Shown here: in pieces, positions 1 through 9,179 of the stretch
Position numbering within the stretch: position 1 is the stretch's first letter
Layout: each line of letters starts with the position of its first letter
Origin: Pectobacterium fontis
GTDB taxonomy: Bacteria > Pseudomonadota > Gammaproteobacteria > Enterobacterales > Enterobacteriaceae
Assembly: GCF_000803215.1 (NCBI RefSeq)
Contig: NZ_JSXC01000018.1
Location: 1 to 64,000, forward strand
DNA: 64,000 nucleotides
Direction of reading: 5' to 3'
Made by a program: the position numbers and the translations under genes
The notes under the pieces: generated by a model
Told to the model about the DNA's origin: nothing
What the model saw: only the letters and a program-made list of their open reading frames with translations
Databases searched by the model: none

Positions 1-444
1 CTGTCGCGTCAGAATCTGGCACAGCACCCTCGTACTGCTGAACAACTGGCGAACGTGGCGAAAGGCGGCTACGTGTTGAAAGACAGCGACGGTCAGCCGG
101 AACTGATTCTGATTGCCACGGGTTCAGAAGTGGAGCTGGCTGTCGGTGCGTATGACAAACTGACTGCGGCGGGTCGCAAGGTGCGCGTGGTGTCCATGCC
201 GTCCACGGATGCGTTCGACAAGCAGGATGCGGCGTACCGAGAAGCGGTGCTGCCGAAGGCGGTATCGGCGCGCGTGGCGATTGAAGCGGGGATTGCCGAC
301 TACTGGTTCAAATACGTTGGTCTGAACGGCGCGATTGTCGGCATGACGAGCTTTGGTGAATCTGCTCCGGCGGAGTTGCTGTTCGAAGCGTTTGGCTTCA
401 CCGTCGATAACGTGGTGGAAAAAGCGTTGGCGCTGTTGAAGTAA
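1..444 (+). CDS. tktA: Transketolase, C-terminal part (5' end outside window)
   Basis: The reading frame is open from the first base, so this is the last 147 residues of a longer gene. The sequence ([50 protein letters not shown]) is the C-terminal domain of thiamine-diphosphate-dependent transketolase, which moves two-carbon units between ketose and aldose phosphates in the non-oxidative pentose phosphate pathway. The ThDP-binding and pyrimidine domains would lie upstream of the window. The position next to epd-pgk-fbaA matches the tktA locus of E. coli rather than tktB. Seen: sequence and context; the catalytic residues themselves are not in view. Confidence 0.95.
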   Translation: MSRQNLAQHPRTAEQLANVAKGGYVLKDSDGQPELILIATGSEVELAVGAYDKLTAAGRKVRVVSMPSTDAFDKQDAAYREAVLPKAVSARVAIEAGIADYWFKYVGLNGAIVGMTSFGESAPAELLFEAFGFTVDNVVEKALALLK

Positions 445-461
445 TCACATCGCGTTAAACC

Positions 462-615
462 TAAGATAAGCCGTCAGCTAATACTGGTAATAGCTGTTCA
501 CTTAAGCGTGGATTTAGGGGGAAACACGGTGATGAGGTTCCCGCAGGGATACCTCGCACCGTGTTTCCCCCGGTCTTAAACGATCGGCATTATTAGCTAA
601 TACTGGCGGCTTTTT
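462..615. repeat. Large imperfect palindrome, copy 1 of a structured intergenic repeat
   Basis: A perfect 14-bp inverted repeat (gggggaaacacggt at 517-530 and its complement at 558-571) encloses a second hairpin, GAGGT-TCCC/GGGA-ACCTC, at 534-555. Outside this, weaker complementarity continues (aagccgtcag near 462 against ctggcggctt near 606), so the whole element could fold as one long arm. The core is repeated at 63214-63264 in this window. It may end tktA transcription, since the outer right arm runs into a short T tract (gcggcttttttg), but its recurrence suggests a dispersed repeat family. The sequence is unlike the ERIC consensus as I remember it. Confidence 0.75.
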
Positions 616-750
616 TGTCTTCCCTTTCCCCCACTTCCTGATGCGCGTTGTCTGCCCCCGCCAGCGCTTTTTCATTTTTATGACGCAGGTCACTCTTCTG
701 GTGTGTGCCAGACGAGAATATTTCTTTTATACATTAATTCGTTTATTCTA

Positions 751-766
751 GCTGAAGCGTTTCAGT
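751..766. promoter_or_regulatory. Candidate Cra (FruR) operator before epd
   Basis: The sequence GCTGAAGCGTTTCAGT is a near-perfect palindrome close to the Cra consensus (TGAAWCGNTTCA-like) and lies about 105 bp before the epd start. In E. coli the epd-pgk-fbaA cluster is known to be controlled by Cra and CRP. Operator assignment here is by motif and context only. Confidence 0.7.
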
Positions 767-870
767 TGTTGTGCTGACGGCGTTTTGTCAGGGGTTCTCT
801 GGTGTCTAAGAAGAGTATATTCTATGTGCTGGGTATACTTACCATGACATAAGGAACCACAAGGGACGCC

Positions 871-1887
871 ATGACGATCCGTATTGCGATAAACGGTTTT
901 GGCCGTATAGGCCGCAGTGTTTTACGTGCGTTGTATGAATCAGGCCGCCGCGCTGAGATTGCCGTTGTGGCGATTAACGAGCTGGCGAACGCGGAAGGTA
1001 TGGCGCATTTGCTCAAGTACGATTCCAGCCATGGACGTTTTGCGTGGGATGTGCGTCAGGAATGCGATCAGCTTTATGTTGGTGATGATAGTATTCGCTT
1101 GTTGCATCAGGCAGAAATACCGCACTTGCCCTGGCGAGAACTCGGTGTTGATATCGTACTGGATTGCAGCGGTGTCTACGGTAGCCGGGAAGATGGAGAA
1201 GCCCATCTGGCGGCAGGCGCGAAGAAAGTGTTGTTTTCTCATCCAGGCACGGCGGATCTGGATGCGACGGTGGTGTTTGGCGTCAATCACCAGCAGTTGG
1301 AAAGCGGGCATCGTATTGTTTCCAATGCATCCTGTACGACTAACTGCATTATTCCGGTGATCAAACTGTTGGATGATGCTTTCGGTATCGAGAATGGGAC
1401 GGTAACGACCATCCACTCATCGATGAACGATCAACCGGTGATCGATGCTTATCATCACGATCTGCGGCGTACCCGAGCCGCAAGTCAGTCGATCATCCCG
1501 GTCGATACCAAACTGTCGGCGGGGATCACCCGTATTTTTCCGCAGTTTGTCGATCGTTTTGAGGCGATATCGGTGCGGGTGCCGACGATTAACGTCACGG
1601 CAATTGACCTGAGCGTTAGCGTCAGGAAAGCCGTAAACGTGAATGAAATTAACGCACTATTGCAAAAATCAGCGCATGAGTCGTTTCGTGGTATAGTTGA
1701 TTATACTGAATTGCCATTGGTGTCGGCTGATTTTAACCACGATCCGCACAGTGCCATTGTTGACGGTACGCAGACACGGGTCAGTGGTCAGCATCTGATT
1801 AAAACATTGGTCTGGTGCGATAACGAATGGGGCTTTGCCAATCGGATGTTGGATACCACGCGTGCGATGGCAGCCTGCGGTTTCTAG
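871..1887 (+). CDS. epd: D-erythrose-4-phosphate dehydrogenase
   Basis: Protein of 338 aa of the GAPDH superfamily. The N-terminus carries the NAD-binding motif NGFGRIGR (8-15), and the active-site motif SNASCTTNC places the nucleophilic cysteine at residue 155. Similarity to Epd rather than GapA, and the pgk and fbaA genes directly downstream, indicate that it oxidises erythrose 4-phosphate to 4-phosphoerythronate, the first step of the DXP-dependent pyridoxal phosphate pathway (pdxA lies elsewhere in this window). The ATG at 871 starts right at the conserved [12 protein letters not shown] terminus. Probably transcribed with pgk (72-bp gap) from a promoter near the Cra-like box. Confidence 0.96.
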   Translation: MTIRIAINGFGRIGRSVLRALYESGRRAEIAVVAINELANAEGMAHLLKYDSSHGRFAWDVRQECDQLYVGDDSIRLLHQAEIPHLPWRELGVDIVLDCSGVYGSREDGEAHLAAGAKKVLFSHPGTADLDATVVFGVNHQQLESGHRIVSNASCTTNCIIPVIKLLDDAFGIENGTVTTIHSSMNDQPVIDAYHHDLRRTRAASQSIIPVDTKLSAGITRIFPQFVDRFEAISVRVPTINVTAIDLSVSVRKAVNVNEINALLQKSAHESFRGIVDYTELPLVSADFNHDPHSAIVDGTQTRVSGQHLIKTLVWCDNEWGFANRMLDTTRAMAACGF

Positions 1888-1959
1888 TACGACGGTGGCG
1901 ATCAGGGGTCGCTATCTCGCTCAAGCAACTTTAAAAGAGAATCAACAAGAGGATTCACC

Positions 1960-3123
1960 ATGTCTGTAATTAAGATGACCGATCTGGATCTGGCTGGTAA
2001 ACGTGTTCTTATTCGTGCGGATCTGAACGTTCCAGTAAAAGAAGGGAAAGTGACGTCTGATGCGCGCATCCGTGCCTCTCTGCCGACCATCGAAATCGCG
2101 TTGAAACAAGGCGCTCGCGTTATGGTCACTTCCCACCTGGGACGCCCGACCGAAGGCGAGTATAACGAAGAATTTTCTCTGCTGCCTGTTGTTAACTACC
2201 TGAAAGAGAAACTCTCTTCTCCTGTGCGTCTGGCGAAAGATTATCTGGACGGTGTTGATGTCGCTGAAGGCGAACTGGTTGTGCTGGAAAACGTTCGCTT
2301 TAACAAAGGCGAGAAGAAAGACGACGAAGTGCTATCCAAAAAATACGCGGCACTGTGTGATGTGTTCGTGATGGACGCTTTTGGTACGGCACACCGTGCG
2401 CAGGCGTCAACTCACGGTGTAGGTAAATTTGCGCCTATCGCTTGTGCGGGTCCGTTGCTGTCTGATGAGCTGGAAGCGCTGGGTAAAGCATTGAGCCAAC
2501 CAGCACGTCCGATGGTGGCGATTGTCGGCGGTTCTAAAGTCTCCACTAAGCTGACCGTACTGGATTCCCTGTCTAAAATTGCTGACCAACTGATTGTGGG
2601 CGGTGGTATTGCGAATACCTTCGTTGCCGCACAAGGCCACAACGTGGGTAAATCCCTGTACGAAGCCGATCTGATTCCTGAAGCGAAAAAACTGCTGGAA
2701 ACCTGCGATATTCCTGTACCAAGCGATGTGCGAGTAGCGTCAGAATTCTCTGAAACGGCAGCCGCAACGCTGAAGTCTGTTACGGCAATCAAAGACGAAG
2801 AGCAGATTCTGGATCTGGGTGATGTTTCCGCTGAGCGTCTGGCTGAGATTCTGAAGAATGCCAAGACTATCCTGTGGAATGGCCCGGTTGGCGTCTTCGA
2901 ATTCCCGAATTTCCGTAAAGGAACCGAGACGATTGCTCGTGCAATCGCAGATAGCGAAGCATTCTCTATCGCAGGCGGCGGCGATACGCTGGCGGCGATC
3001 GATCTATTTGGTATTGCAGATAAAATCTCCTACATTTCTACCGGTGGTGGTGCATTCCTCGAATTCGTCGAAGGGAAAAAACTGCCAGCAGTAGTGATGC
3101 TGGAAGAACGCGCCAAGCAGTAA
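1960..3123 (+). CDS. pgk: Phosphoglycerate kinase
   Basis: At 387 aa it has the same length as E. coli Pgk. It carries the signature [15 protein letters not shown] near the N-terminus, the substrate-contacting SHLGRP segment, and the C-terminal nucleotide-binding loop GGGDTLAAI. The cytosolic enzyme interconverts 1,3-bisphosphoglycerate plus ADP with 3-phosphoglycerate plus ATP in glycolysis. An AGAGGA-type ribosome-binding site precedes the ATG. It lies between epd and fbaA as in other Enterobacterales, so it is likely served by the epd promoter and its own signals. Confidence 0.98.
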   Translation: MSVIKMTDLDLAGKRVLIRADLNVPVKEGKVTSDARIRASLPTIEIALKQGARVMVTSHLGRPTEGEYNEEFSLLPVVNYLKEKLSSPVRLAKDYLDGVDVAEGELVVLENVRFNKGEKKDDEVLSKKYAALCDVFVMDAFGTAHRAQASTHGVGKFAPIACAGPLLSDELEALGKALSQPARPMVAIVGGSKVSTKLTVLDSLSKIADQLIVGGGIANTFVAAQGHNVGKSLYEADLIPEAKKLLETCDIPVPSDVRVASEFSETAAATLKSVTAIKDEEQILDLGDVSAERLAEILKNAKTILWNGPVGVFEFPNFRKGTETIARAIADSEAFSIAGGGDTLAAIDLFGIADKISYISTGGGAFLEFVEGKKLPAVVMLEERAKQ

Positions 3124-3246
3124 TTTAAGGTAAGGGAATTTTTTCCCTTTCCTAATGGTTGCCTCGATATGTGGTGTTGGGGCAACCTGTCGATTCAATA
3201 TCGATTTCTCTAACCCCTCCACGGCCAACGAAACGGGACACGTAAC
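3124..3246. other. pgk-fbaA spacer with two inverted repeats
   Basis: The 123-bp gap holds a small hairpin (AAGGGAA/TTCCCTT around 3132-3148) and a second inverted repeat (GGTTGCC at 3157-3163 and GGCAACC at 3181-3187). There is no strong T tract after either one. They could modulate readthrough or mRNA processing between pgk and fbaA; this is inference. Confidence 0.5.
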
Positions 3247-4323
3247 ATGTCTAAAATTTTTGATTTCGTAAAACCCGGTGTCATCACTGGTGATGACGTT
3301 CAGAAAGTTTTCGCAGTAGCAAAAGAAAACCAATTCGCTTTGCCAGCAGTGAACTGTGTCGGTACCGACTCAATCAATGCTGTGTTGGAAGCCGCAGCCA
3401 AAGTACGCGCGCCGGTCATCGTTCAGTTCTCTAATGGTGGTGCAGCATTCACCGCCGGTAAAGGTCTGAAAGCAGAAGGCCAGCAGGCGGCAATTTTGGG
3501 TGCGATTTCTGGCGCTCATCATGTGCATCAAATGGCTGAGCACTACGGTATTCCAGTAATTTTGCACACTGACCACTGTGCTAAGAAACTGCTGCCGTGG
3601 ATCGATGGTCTGCTGGACGCCGGTGAAAAGCACTTCGCAGCGACGGGCAAACCTCTGTTCTCTTCTCACATGATTGACCTGTCTGAAGAGTCTCTGGAAG
3701 AGAACATTGAAATCTGCTCTAAGTATTTGGCACGTATGGCCAAAATCGACATGACGCTGGAAATCGAACTGGGTTGTACCGGTGGTGAAGAAGACGGTGT
3801 GGATAATAGCCACATGGACGCTTCTGCGCTGTACACCCAACCAGAAGACGTTGACTACGCGTACACCAAACTGAACGCGATCAGCCCACGTTTCACCATC
3901 GCCGCCTCTTTTGGTAACGTACATGGCGTCTACAAGCCAGGTAACGTGAAGCTGACCCCGACCATCCTGCGTGATTCTCAGGAATATGTTTCTAAGAAAC
4001 ATAACCTGCCACACAACAGCCTGGACTTCGTGTTCCACGGTGGTTCCGGCTCCAGCGCGCAGGAAATCAAAGATTCTGTCAGCTACGGTGTAGTGAAAAT
4101 GAACATCGATACCGACACCCAGTGGGCAACGTGGGAAGGTATCCTGAAATACTACAAAGATAACGAAGCCTATCTGCAAGGCCAGTTGGGTAACCCGAAA
4201 GGCGACGATCAGCCGAACAAGAAATACTATGACCCGCGTGTGTGGCTGCGTTCCGCTCAGGCGAGCATGGTGACCCGTCTGGAACAAGCCTTCAAAGAGC
4301 TTAATGCGGTTGATGTACTGTAA
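3247..4323 (+). CDS. fbaA: Class II fructose-1,6-bisphosphate aldolase
   Basis: Protein of 358 aa (E. coli 359) starting MSKIFDFVKPGVITGDDVQKVF. The motif HTDHCAKK puts the catalytic Asp at 109 and a zinc ligand at His110; further class II signatures are LEIELGCTGGEEDG and the glycine-rich FHGGSGSS phosphate-binding loop. The zinc-dependent cytosolic enzyme reversibly cleaves fructose 1,6-bisphosphate to DHAP and glyceraldehyde 3-phosphate. It closes the epd-pgk-fbaA cluster and is followed by a strong hairpin terminator. Confidence 0.98.
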   Translation: MSKIFDFVKPGVITGDDVQKVFAVAKENQFALPAVNCVGTDSINAVLEAAAKVRAPVIVQFSNGGAAFTAGKGLKAEGQQAAILGAISGAHHVHQMAEHYGIPVILHTDHCAKKLLPWIDGLLDAGEKHFAATGKPLFSSHMIDLSEESLEENIEICSKYLARMAKIDMTLEIELGCTGGEEDGVDNSHMDASALYTQPEDVDYAYTKLNAISPRFTIAASFGNVHGVYKPGNVKLTPTILRDSQEYVSKKHNLPHNSLDFVFHGGSGSSAQEIKDSVSYGVVKMNIDTDTQWATWEGILKYYKDNEAYLQGQLGNPKGDDQPNKKYYDPRVWLRSAQASMVTRLEQAFKELNAVDVL

Positions 4324-4350
4324 GTAAGACGATGTATATGGGTTTGATGC

Positions 4351-4378
4351 TAAGGCTCCTACGGGAGCCTTAATTTTT
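4351..4378 (+). terminator. Rho-independent terminator after fbaA
   Basis: A perfect stem TAAGGCTCC/GGAGCCTTA with a four-base loop, followed by ATTTTT, 27 bp after the fbaA stop. Confidence 0.85.
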
Positions 4379-4449
4379 GGGTAGTAGTGTTGCGGTTTAC
4401 GTTACTGACGTTATGCTTTGCCAGTGATTAAGAAAACAGGAGCTTTTAA

Positions 4450-5310
4450 ATGGAAGAACTTAATACGAGTTTGGATCAAGCAGGGGACTGGTTGGTGACG
4501 CACCAGGACTTGTTGTTGCAGTATGCCGTGAATGTGGTGGCAGCCGTTGTGATCCTCATCGTTGGTCTGGTGATCGCACGGATCGTTTCCGGCACCCTCA
4601 ACAAATTGATGATTGCCCGCGCTATCGATTCGACCGTGGCTGATTTCCTGTCTGCGCTGGTGCGCTATGGCATTATCGCCTTCACGTTGATTGCAGTATT
4701 GAGCCGGGTGGGCGTGCAGACGGCCTCGGTGATTGCCGTGATGGGTGCGGCAGGTTTGGCGGTTGGTCTGGCATTGCAGGGGTCGTTAGCGAACTTTGCC
4801 GCGGGCGTTTTGCTGGTGATTTTCCGGCCTTTCCGTACCGGTGAATGGGTCGATTTGGGTGGGGTGGCTGGTTCAGTCACGCAAGTGCAGATCTTCTCGA
4901 CGACGCTGCGCACGGCGGATGGAAAAATCATCGTGGTGCCAAATGGCAAGATCATCGCAGGCAACATCATCAACAGTTCGCGCGAACCGGATCGCCGTAC
5001 CGACATTACCGTTAGCGTGGCCTACGATGCCGATATCGATGTAGTGAAAAAACTGCTGGGCGATATCGTTGCTGCTGACGATCGTATCCAGCACGATAAA
5101 GGCGTCACCATTCGTCTGAATGAAATGGCCGCGTCATCGCTGAATTTTGTCGTATGGGTATGGACGACCAACGGCAACGCCCAGGCGGTGTACTGGGATC
5201 TGTTAGAAAGCTTTAAGCGCGTGCTGGATGAACACCGTATCGGCATTCCTTATCCGCAGATGGACGTACACCTGCATAGCGTACCATCCACAGCGAAACA
5301 GCCAGAATAA
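4450..5310 (+). CDS. mscS: Small-conductance mechanosensitive channel MscS
   Basis: The 286-aa length equals that of E. coli MscS. The N-terminal third contains three hydrophobic segments (about 24-50, 68-90 and 96-127). The third holds the pore-lining Gly/Ala helix [21 protein letters not shown], followed by the [10 protein letters not shown] stretch and a soluble beta/alpha cytoplasmic cage. The inner-membrane channel releases solutes during hypo-osmotic shock. It is transcribed alone, between fbaA and argO as in E. coli, with AGGAGC ahead of the ATG. Confidence 0.97.
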   Translation: MEELNTSLDQAGDWLVTHQDLLLQYAVNVVAAVVILIVGLVIARIVSGTLNKLMIARAIDSTVADFLSALVRYGIIAFTLIAVLSRVGVQTASVIAVMGAAGLAVGLALQGSLANFAAGVLLVIFRPFRTGEWVDLGGVAGSVTQVQIFSTTLRTADGKIIVVPNGKIIAGNIINSSREPDRRTDITVSVAYDADIDVVKKLLGDIVAADDRIQHDKGVTIRLNEMAASSLNFVVWVWTTNGNAQAVYWDLLESFKRVLDEHRIGIPYPQMDVHLHSVPSTAKQPE

Positions 5311-5333
5311 ACCCGCTGATATAATCCGCTTCA

Positions 5334-5367
5334 CATGCGCCATGTTCCGATATCGGCATGGTGCATG
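5334..5367. repeat. Inverted repeat after mscS
   Basis: Arms catgcgccatg (5334-5344) and catggtgcatg (5357-5367) pair with one G-T wobble. The loop contains a self-complementary ccgatatcgg. There is no U tract, so it is not a canonical terminator; it may stabilise the mscS mRNA end. Confidence 0.6.
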
Positions 5368-5414
5368 GTCAGACATCGCCCTTTCATCGTGTGTTTCCTT
5401 CCTTAAATTCAGCA

Positions 5415-5431
5415 CATTAGCGTAGCTAATG
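5415..5431. promoter_or_regulatory. Perfect dyad upstream of argO, LysR-type box candidate
   Basis: CATTAGC-gta-GCTAATG is a perfect 7-3-7 palindrome and contains a T-N11-A LysR-type motif (TTAGCGTAGCTAA). It lies 85-101 bp before argO. E. coli argO is activated by the LysR-type regulator ArgP, whose gene is nearby (7107-8000), so an ArgP site is possible but unproven. Confidence 0.4.
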
Positions 5432-5515
5432 CAGCGTTAGAATATTCAATTTCACTTCTTTAATCGGCTTTCATACACTCCCCCGCGGTAACAACCAACG
5501 GTACAGGAGAGCAGG

Positions 5516-6130
5516 ATGTGGGCGGTGTATTTACAGGGCGTTCTGTTAGGGGCAGCGATGATTTTGCCGCTGGGGCCACAGAATGCGTTTGTGATGAATC
5601 AGGGAATTCGTCGGCAGTATCACCTGATGGTGGCGTTGTTATGTTCCTTGAGCGATGTGGTGTTGATTACGGCAGGCATTTTTGGCGGTAGTGCGTTGCT
5701 CAGTCAGTCTTCTCTGCTCCTGGGGGCGGTGACTTGGGGCGGCGTTGCGTTTCTACTCTGGTTCGGCTGGGGAGCGATGAAAACGGTCTTTAGCAAAAAT
5801 ATCACGCTAGCCAGCGCCGAGGTGATGAAACAAAGCCGCTGGCGGATTATCGTGACCATGCTGGCGGTGACCTGGCTGAATCCACATGTCTATCTGGATA
5901 CCTTTGTGGTGCTAGGGAGTCTGGGAAGCCAGTTTGCGGATGATGAACGAAGTTGGTTTGCGTTGGGAACGGTGACGGCTTCCTTTACCTGGTTCTTTGC
6001 ACTGGCGCTTTTGGCCGCCTGGCTGGCACCGTGGCTGAATACGCCGAGGGTACAGCGGGGGATTAACGTTTTTGTCGGCGTGGTGATGTGGGGGATTGCC
6101 CTGCAACTGGTACACCACGGTTGGAAATAA
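5516..6130 (+). CDS. argO: L-arginine exporter, LysE family
   Basis: Protein of 204 aa (E. coli ArgO 211) made mostly of hydrophobic segments, with the LysE/ArgO signature [18 protein letters not shown] at about residues 18-35 and the conserved [17 protein letters not shown] motif. It is an inner-membrane permease that exports arginine and probably canavanine or lysine analogues. Its location beside mscS and close to argP matches the E. coli locus, where ArgP activates argO in response to arginine. The ATG lies 6 bp after a GGAGAGC-like ribosome-binding site. Confidence 0.93.
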   Translation: MWAVYLQGVLLGAAMILPLGPQNAFVMNQGIRRQYHLMVALLCSLSDVVLITAGIFGGSALLSQSSLLLGAVTWGGVAFLLWFGWGAMKTVFSKNITLASAEVMKQSRWRIIVTMLAVTWLNPHVYLDTFVVLGSLGSQFADDERSWFALGTVTASFTWFFALALLAAWLAPWLNTPRVQRGINVFVGVVMWGIALQLVHHGWK

Positions 6131-6300
6131 ATGACACCGCCTTACGTTAAGTTTCAGAAATTCACCTATATTTTGTGGCGTTGGTAATGCGTTATGCTGG
6201 TGGATAAAGTGATCCGTCTTGCCTCTATTCTGGAGGATTCCGTGTTGGCACAGACAATCTGCCAGAGGCATGCGTGACGAAACATAAATAAGGAGAGAGC

Positions 6301-7041
6301 GTGAAACGAGGTTTGATGAAGCTAAATGCTTTGGCGCTGGCCGCCGCTGTTGGATTCGGCGGTGTGTCAATGGCAGTGCAGGCCGCGGAACTGCCAGATG
6401 GCCCGCATATCGTAACGTCTGGCACATCCAGCGTAGACGCGATCCCCGATATTGCGCGTCTGGCGATTGAAGTGAGTGTGTCATCGAAAGATGCAGCGGA
6501 AGCAAAAAAACAGGTCGATGCCCGCGTTGCACAATACTTTGATTTTTTAGGTAAAAATGGCATTGAGAAAAAAGATATTAATGCCGCCAATTTACGCACC
6601 CAGCCTGAATATGACTATCTGAAAACGGGTGGGTCGGTGCTGAAGGGCTATCGTGCCGTACGTCAGGTTGAAGTGACGTTGCGTCAATTAGATAAGCTGA
6701 ATGAACTGCTGGATGGTGCGCTGAAATCGGGGCTGAATGAGATCCGCACGGTGGAATTAGGCGTTGCTAACCCGGAAAGCTACCGTGATGAAGCGCGTAA
6801 GAAAGCGATAGAGCAGGCGACGAGTCAGGCTGCATCGCTGGCACAGGGCTTCAATGCTAAGCTGGGGCCGATTTACAGCGTGCGCTACCATGTTGCCAAC
6901 TACCAGCCGATGCCGATGGCGCGGATGTTTAAAACGGCAGATGCGGCGGTACAAACCGAAGCGGCGCAAACCTATGAGCAACAAACCATTCACTTTGACG
7001 ATCAGGTGGATGTGGTGTTTGAGCTGGTACGTACGCCGTAA
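6301..7041 (+). CDS. yggE: Periplasmic SIMPL-domain oxidative-stress protein YggE
   Basis: Protein of 246 aa, the length of E. coli YggE. An N-terminal signal peptide (basic MKRGLMK, a hydrophobic Ala/Gly-rich core, cleavage probably after VQA at about residue 29) is followed by a DUF541/SIMPL domain (VTSGTSSVDAIPDIARLAIEVSV, RAVRQVEVTLRQLDKLNELLDGAL). In E. coli it has been linked to protection against oxidative stress; the biochemical role is unclear. It is preceded by AAGGAGAG, lies between argO and argP, and converges on argP with a shared terminator. Confidence 0.9.
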   Translation: MKRGLMKLNALALAAAVGFGGVSMAVQAAELPDGPHIVTSGTSSVDAIPDIARLAIEVSVSSKDAAEAKKQVDARVAQYFDFLGKNGIEKKDINAANLRTQPEYDYLKTGGSVLKGYRAVRQVEVTLRQLDKLNELLDGALKSGLNEIRTVELGVANPESYRDEARKKAIEQATSQAASLAQGFNAKLGPIYSVRYHVANYQPMPMARMFKTADAAVQTEAAQTYEQQTIHFDDQVDVVFELVRTP

Positions 7042-7068
7042 CAGTCGAACTCACTCATTGATAACACC

Positions 7069-7100
7069 ATCAGGCCTGTGCAAACAGGCCTGATCATTTT
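7069..7100. terminator. Shared terminator between yggE and argP
   Basis: An 11-bp perfect stem ATCAGGCCTGT/ACAGGCCTGAT with GCAA loop, followed by CATTTT on the plus strand, placed between two converging genes. Confidence 0.8.
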
Positions 7101-7106
7101 AGGGAG

Positions 7107-8000
7107 TCATGATTGCCGCAGTACCTGATGACCGTGCGCGAGCAGGGCGTCGGTGACTTTCCTCATCATCCGGCTTTCCGGCGCGAAGCGGTGCCAGTAG
7201 AGCATCCGGCGCTGAAACAATCCCGGCGTCAGGTCGACTAATTCGTTGTTGGCCAGTTCCCTCTCGATTTGCAGATGGGGGATCATGCAGCAGGTCGTGC
7301 CTTGTCGTGCCAGTTGTACAAACGCTTCCGACGAATTGACGATATGGCAGGGAACGCTGCCCGGCGATAAATCAAAGTTCTGCTGTAAAAAAGCCTGATG
7401 CATATCATCCAGATGGTCGAAAGCGACGGCTGGCGCACGCAGCAAGGCCGAACGCGTCACGCCATTGGGAAAATAGCGGGCGGCAAAGCTCGGTGAGGCG
7501 ACGAACAGATAATCCAGCGCGCCCAGTTTATCCACCAGACAGCTTGGTAGCGGCTGAGACTGAATACTCACCGCACCCACCACTTCACCCCGGCGTAGCC
7601 TTTCCTGCGTGCGCGTTTCGTCTTCTACCTGCAAATTAAGGCGAATCGGTGAATCGACCAGAACCGGTTGTAGTGCGGGTAGCAGCCAAGTTGCCAGACT
7701 GTCGGCGTTCACCGCCAGTGACAGCAGCAGCGGGATATCGCTGTTGGTTTCATTGCCCAGCCACTCTTCTTCCAGCAATTCTACCTGATGCAGCAACGCC
7801 AGCAGTTTCTGCCCTTGTTCCGTCGGACGGGGGGGGATAGTTCTGACTAATAGCGGCTGGCCGAACAGATTTTCTAACTGCTTGATACGTTGCGATACGG
7901 CAGATTGAGTGATACACAACTTTTGGGCCGCGCGTTCAAAACCACGCTCGCGGATGACGGCATCCAGAGCCTGAAGCGTTCGATAGTCCGGGCGTTTCAT
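7107..8000 (-). CDS. argP: LysR-type regulator ArgP
   Basis: With the ATG at 8000 the product is 297 aa, as in E. coli; the frame stays open to 8099, but the conserved N-terminus [20 protein letters not shown] sets this start. An N-terminal winged helix-turn-helix ([23 protein letters not shown], about residues 17-39) is followed by a LysR effector-binding domain. ArgP (formerly IciA) activates argO in the presence of arginine and controls several lysine-repressed genes, including dapB, which is also in this window. The gene is divergent from rpiA. Confidence 0.94.
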   Translation of the reverse strand: MKRPDYRTLQALDAVIRERGFERAAQKLCITQSAVSQRIKQLENLFGQPLLVRTIPPRPTEQGQKLLALLHQVELLEEEWLGNETNSDIPLLLSLAVNADSLATWLLPALQPVLVDSPIRLNLQVEDETRTQERLRRGEVVGAVSIQSQPLPSCLVDKLGALDYLFVASPSFAARYFPNGVTRSALLRAPAVAFDHLDDMHQAFLQQNFDLSPGSVPCHIVNSSEAFVQLARQGTTCCMIPHLQIERELANNELVDLTPGLFQRRMLYWHRFAPESRMMRKVTDALLAHGHQVLRQS

Positions 8001-8225
8001 GAAAATCAAAGTCCTCTGAATGAGCCTGTTTTTTTCACTATGCCACATTTTGCTGATTTGCCATGCAGAAATCTTATTTTGGTTATTGTGCGCCTTCACG
8101 ATTCAGCATGGCATACATGAAATAATACCTTGGCGGAGAGATGAATTTACACGCTTTCCCCAATCGGCATGTTCTATAATACGCACACGTTTTCGTATCT
8201 CGATTCTACAGGCCAGAAGCAGATT

Positions 8226-8885
8226 ATGACGCAAGATGAACTGAAAAAAGCAGTGGGGTGGGCCGCGCTCGACTACGTTCGCCCTGACACCATTGTGGGA
8301 GTAGGCACCGGATCGACGGCAGCACACTTTATTGATGCGCTAGGTTCGATAAAACATCAAATCAAAGGCGCCGTTTCCAGTTCGGATGCCTCAACAGAAA
8401 AGTTAAAAAGTCTGGGTATCCCTGTTTTTGACGCCAATGAGGTCGATTCATTGGATGTCTATGTAGACGGCGCGGATGAAATCAACGGGCACATGCAGAT
8501 GATCAAAGGCGGTGGCGCGGCGCTGACCCGTGAAAAAATCATTTCGGCCTTGTCACGCCAGTTCATTTGCATTGTGGATGCATCAAAGCAGGTTGATGTT
8601 CTGGGTACATTCCCGTTGCCGGTCGAAGTCATTCCGATGGCGCGGTCTTATGTTGCGCGTGAACTGGCGAAACTGGGCGGGCAGCCGGTATATCGTCAGG
8701 GCGTGGTGACGGATAATGGCAATGTCATTCTGGACGTGCATAATCTGAATATCATGAATGCGGTCGAGGTAGAAAACCACATTAATGGCATCCCTGGTGT
8801 CGTGACCGTGGGGTTGTTCGCCAATCGTGGCGCCGATGTGGCGTTAGTCGGCACCGCTGAGGGTGTAAAAACCATCGCTAAATGA
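8226..8885 (+). CDS. rpiA: Ribose-5-phosphate isomerase A
   Basis: The start at 8226 gives 219 aa (same as E. coli) beginning [18 protein letters not shown]; an upstream in-frame ATG at 8169 would add 19 unconserved residues. Family motifs are [31 protein letters not shown] (substrate and catalytic Asp cluster) and [12 protein letters not shown]. The enzyme interconverts ribose 5-phosphate and ribulose 5-phosphate in the pentose phosphate pathway, complementing tktA and talB in this window. It is divergent from argP and upstream of serA, the E. coli arrangement. Confidence 0.95.
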   Translation: MTQDELKKAVGWAALDYVRPDTIVGVGTGSTAAHFIDALGSIKHQIKGAVSSSDASTEKLKSLGIPVFDANEVDSLDVYVDGADEINGHMQMIKGGGAALTREKIISALSRQFICIVDASKQVDVLGTFPLPVEVIPMARSYVARELAKLGGQPVYRQGVVTDNGNVILDVHNLNIMNAVEVENHINGIPGVVTVGLFANRGADVALVGTAEGVKTIAK

Positions 8886-8896
8886 GTACGTGATGA

Positions 8897-8932
8897 TTCT
8901 GGCGTGGCGAACGTCCACGTCAGAAATTTTTT
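8897..8932 (+). terminator. Rho-independent terminator after rpiA
   Basis: The stem TTCTGGCGTGG/CCACGTCAGAA (one G-T pair) has a seven-base loop and is followed by ATTTTTTAG, 11 bp after the rpiA stop. Confidence 0.8.
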
Positions 8933-9179
8933 AGCTAAAAAAACCTATTGAGTTAATCGCTCATTTTTGGCACTTAATATCACATTTTCTTATTTTGTTT
9001 ATCGCCGATATGGCGATGCACATCTTTGGCAATATTTTTTGCCATAAATCAGGTGCGCTGTCCTGTCGTGCGATTCGGGCGAAGCAATCGTTTGTATTGC
9101 TGACTGCGTAATTTTTGTTATGTTGGCAGAGGCTGTTTGGCACTCTGTCACATTTGAAGTCTGAAAATAAGGTCGGGAA

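Noticed and set aside
3370-4287. 305-aa open frame antisense to fbaA
   Set aside because: Fully inside fbaA, with low-complexity hydrophobic/Arg composition and no ribosome-binding site or family match.
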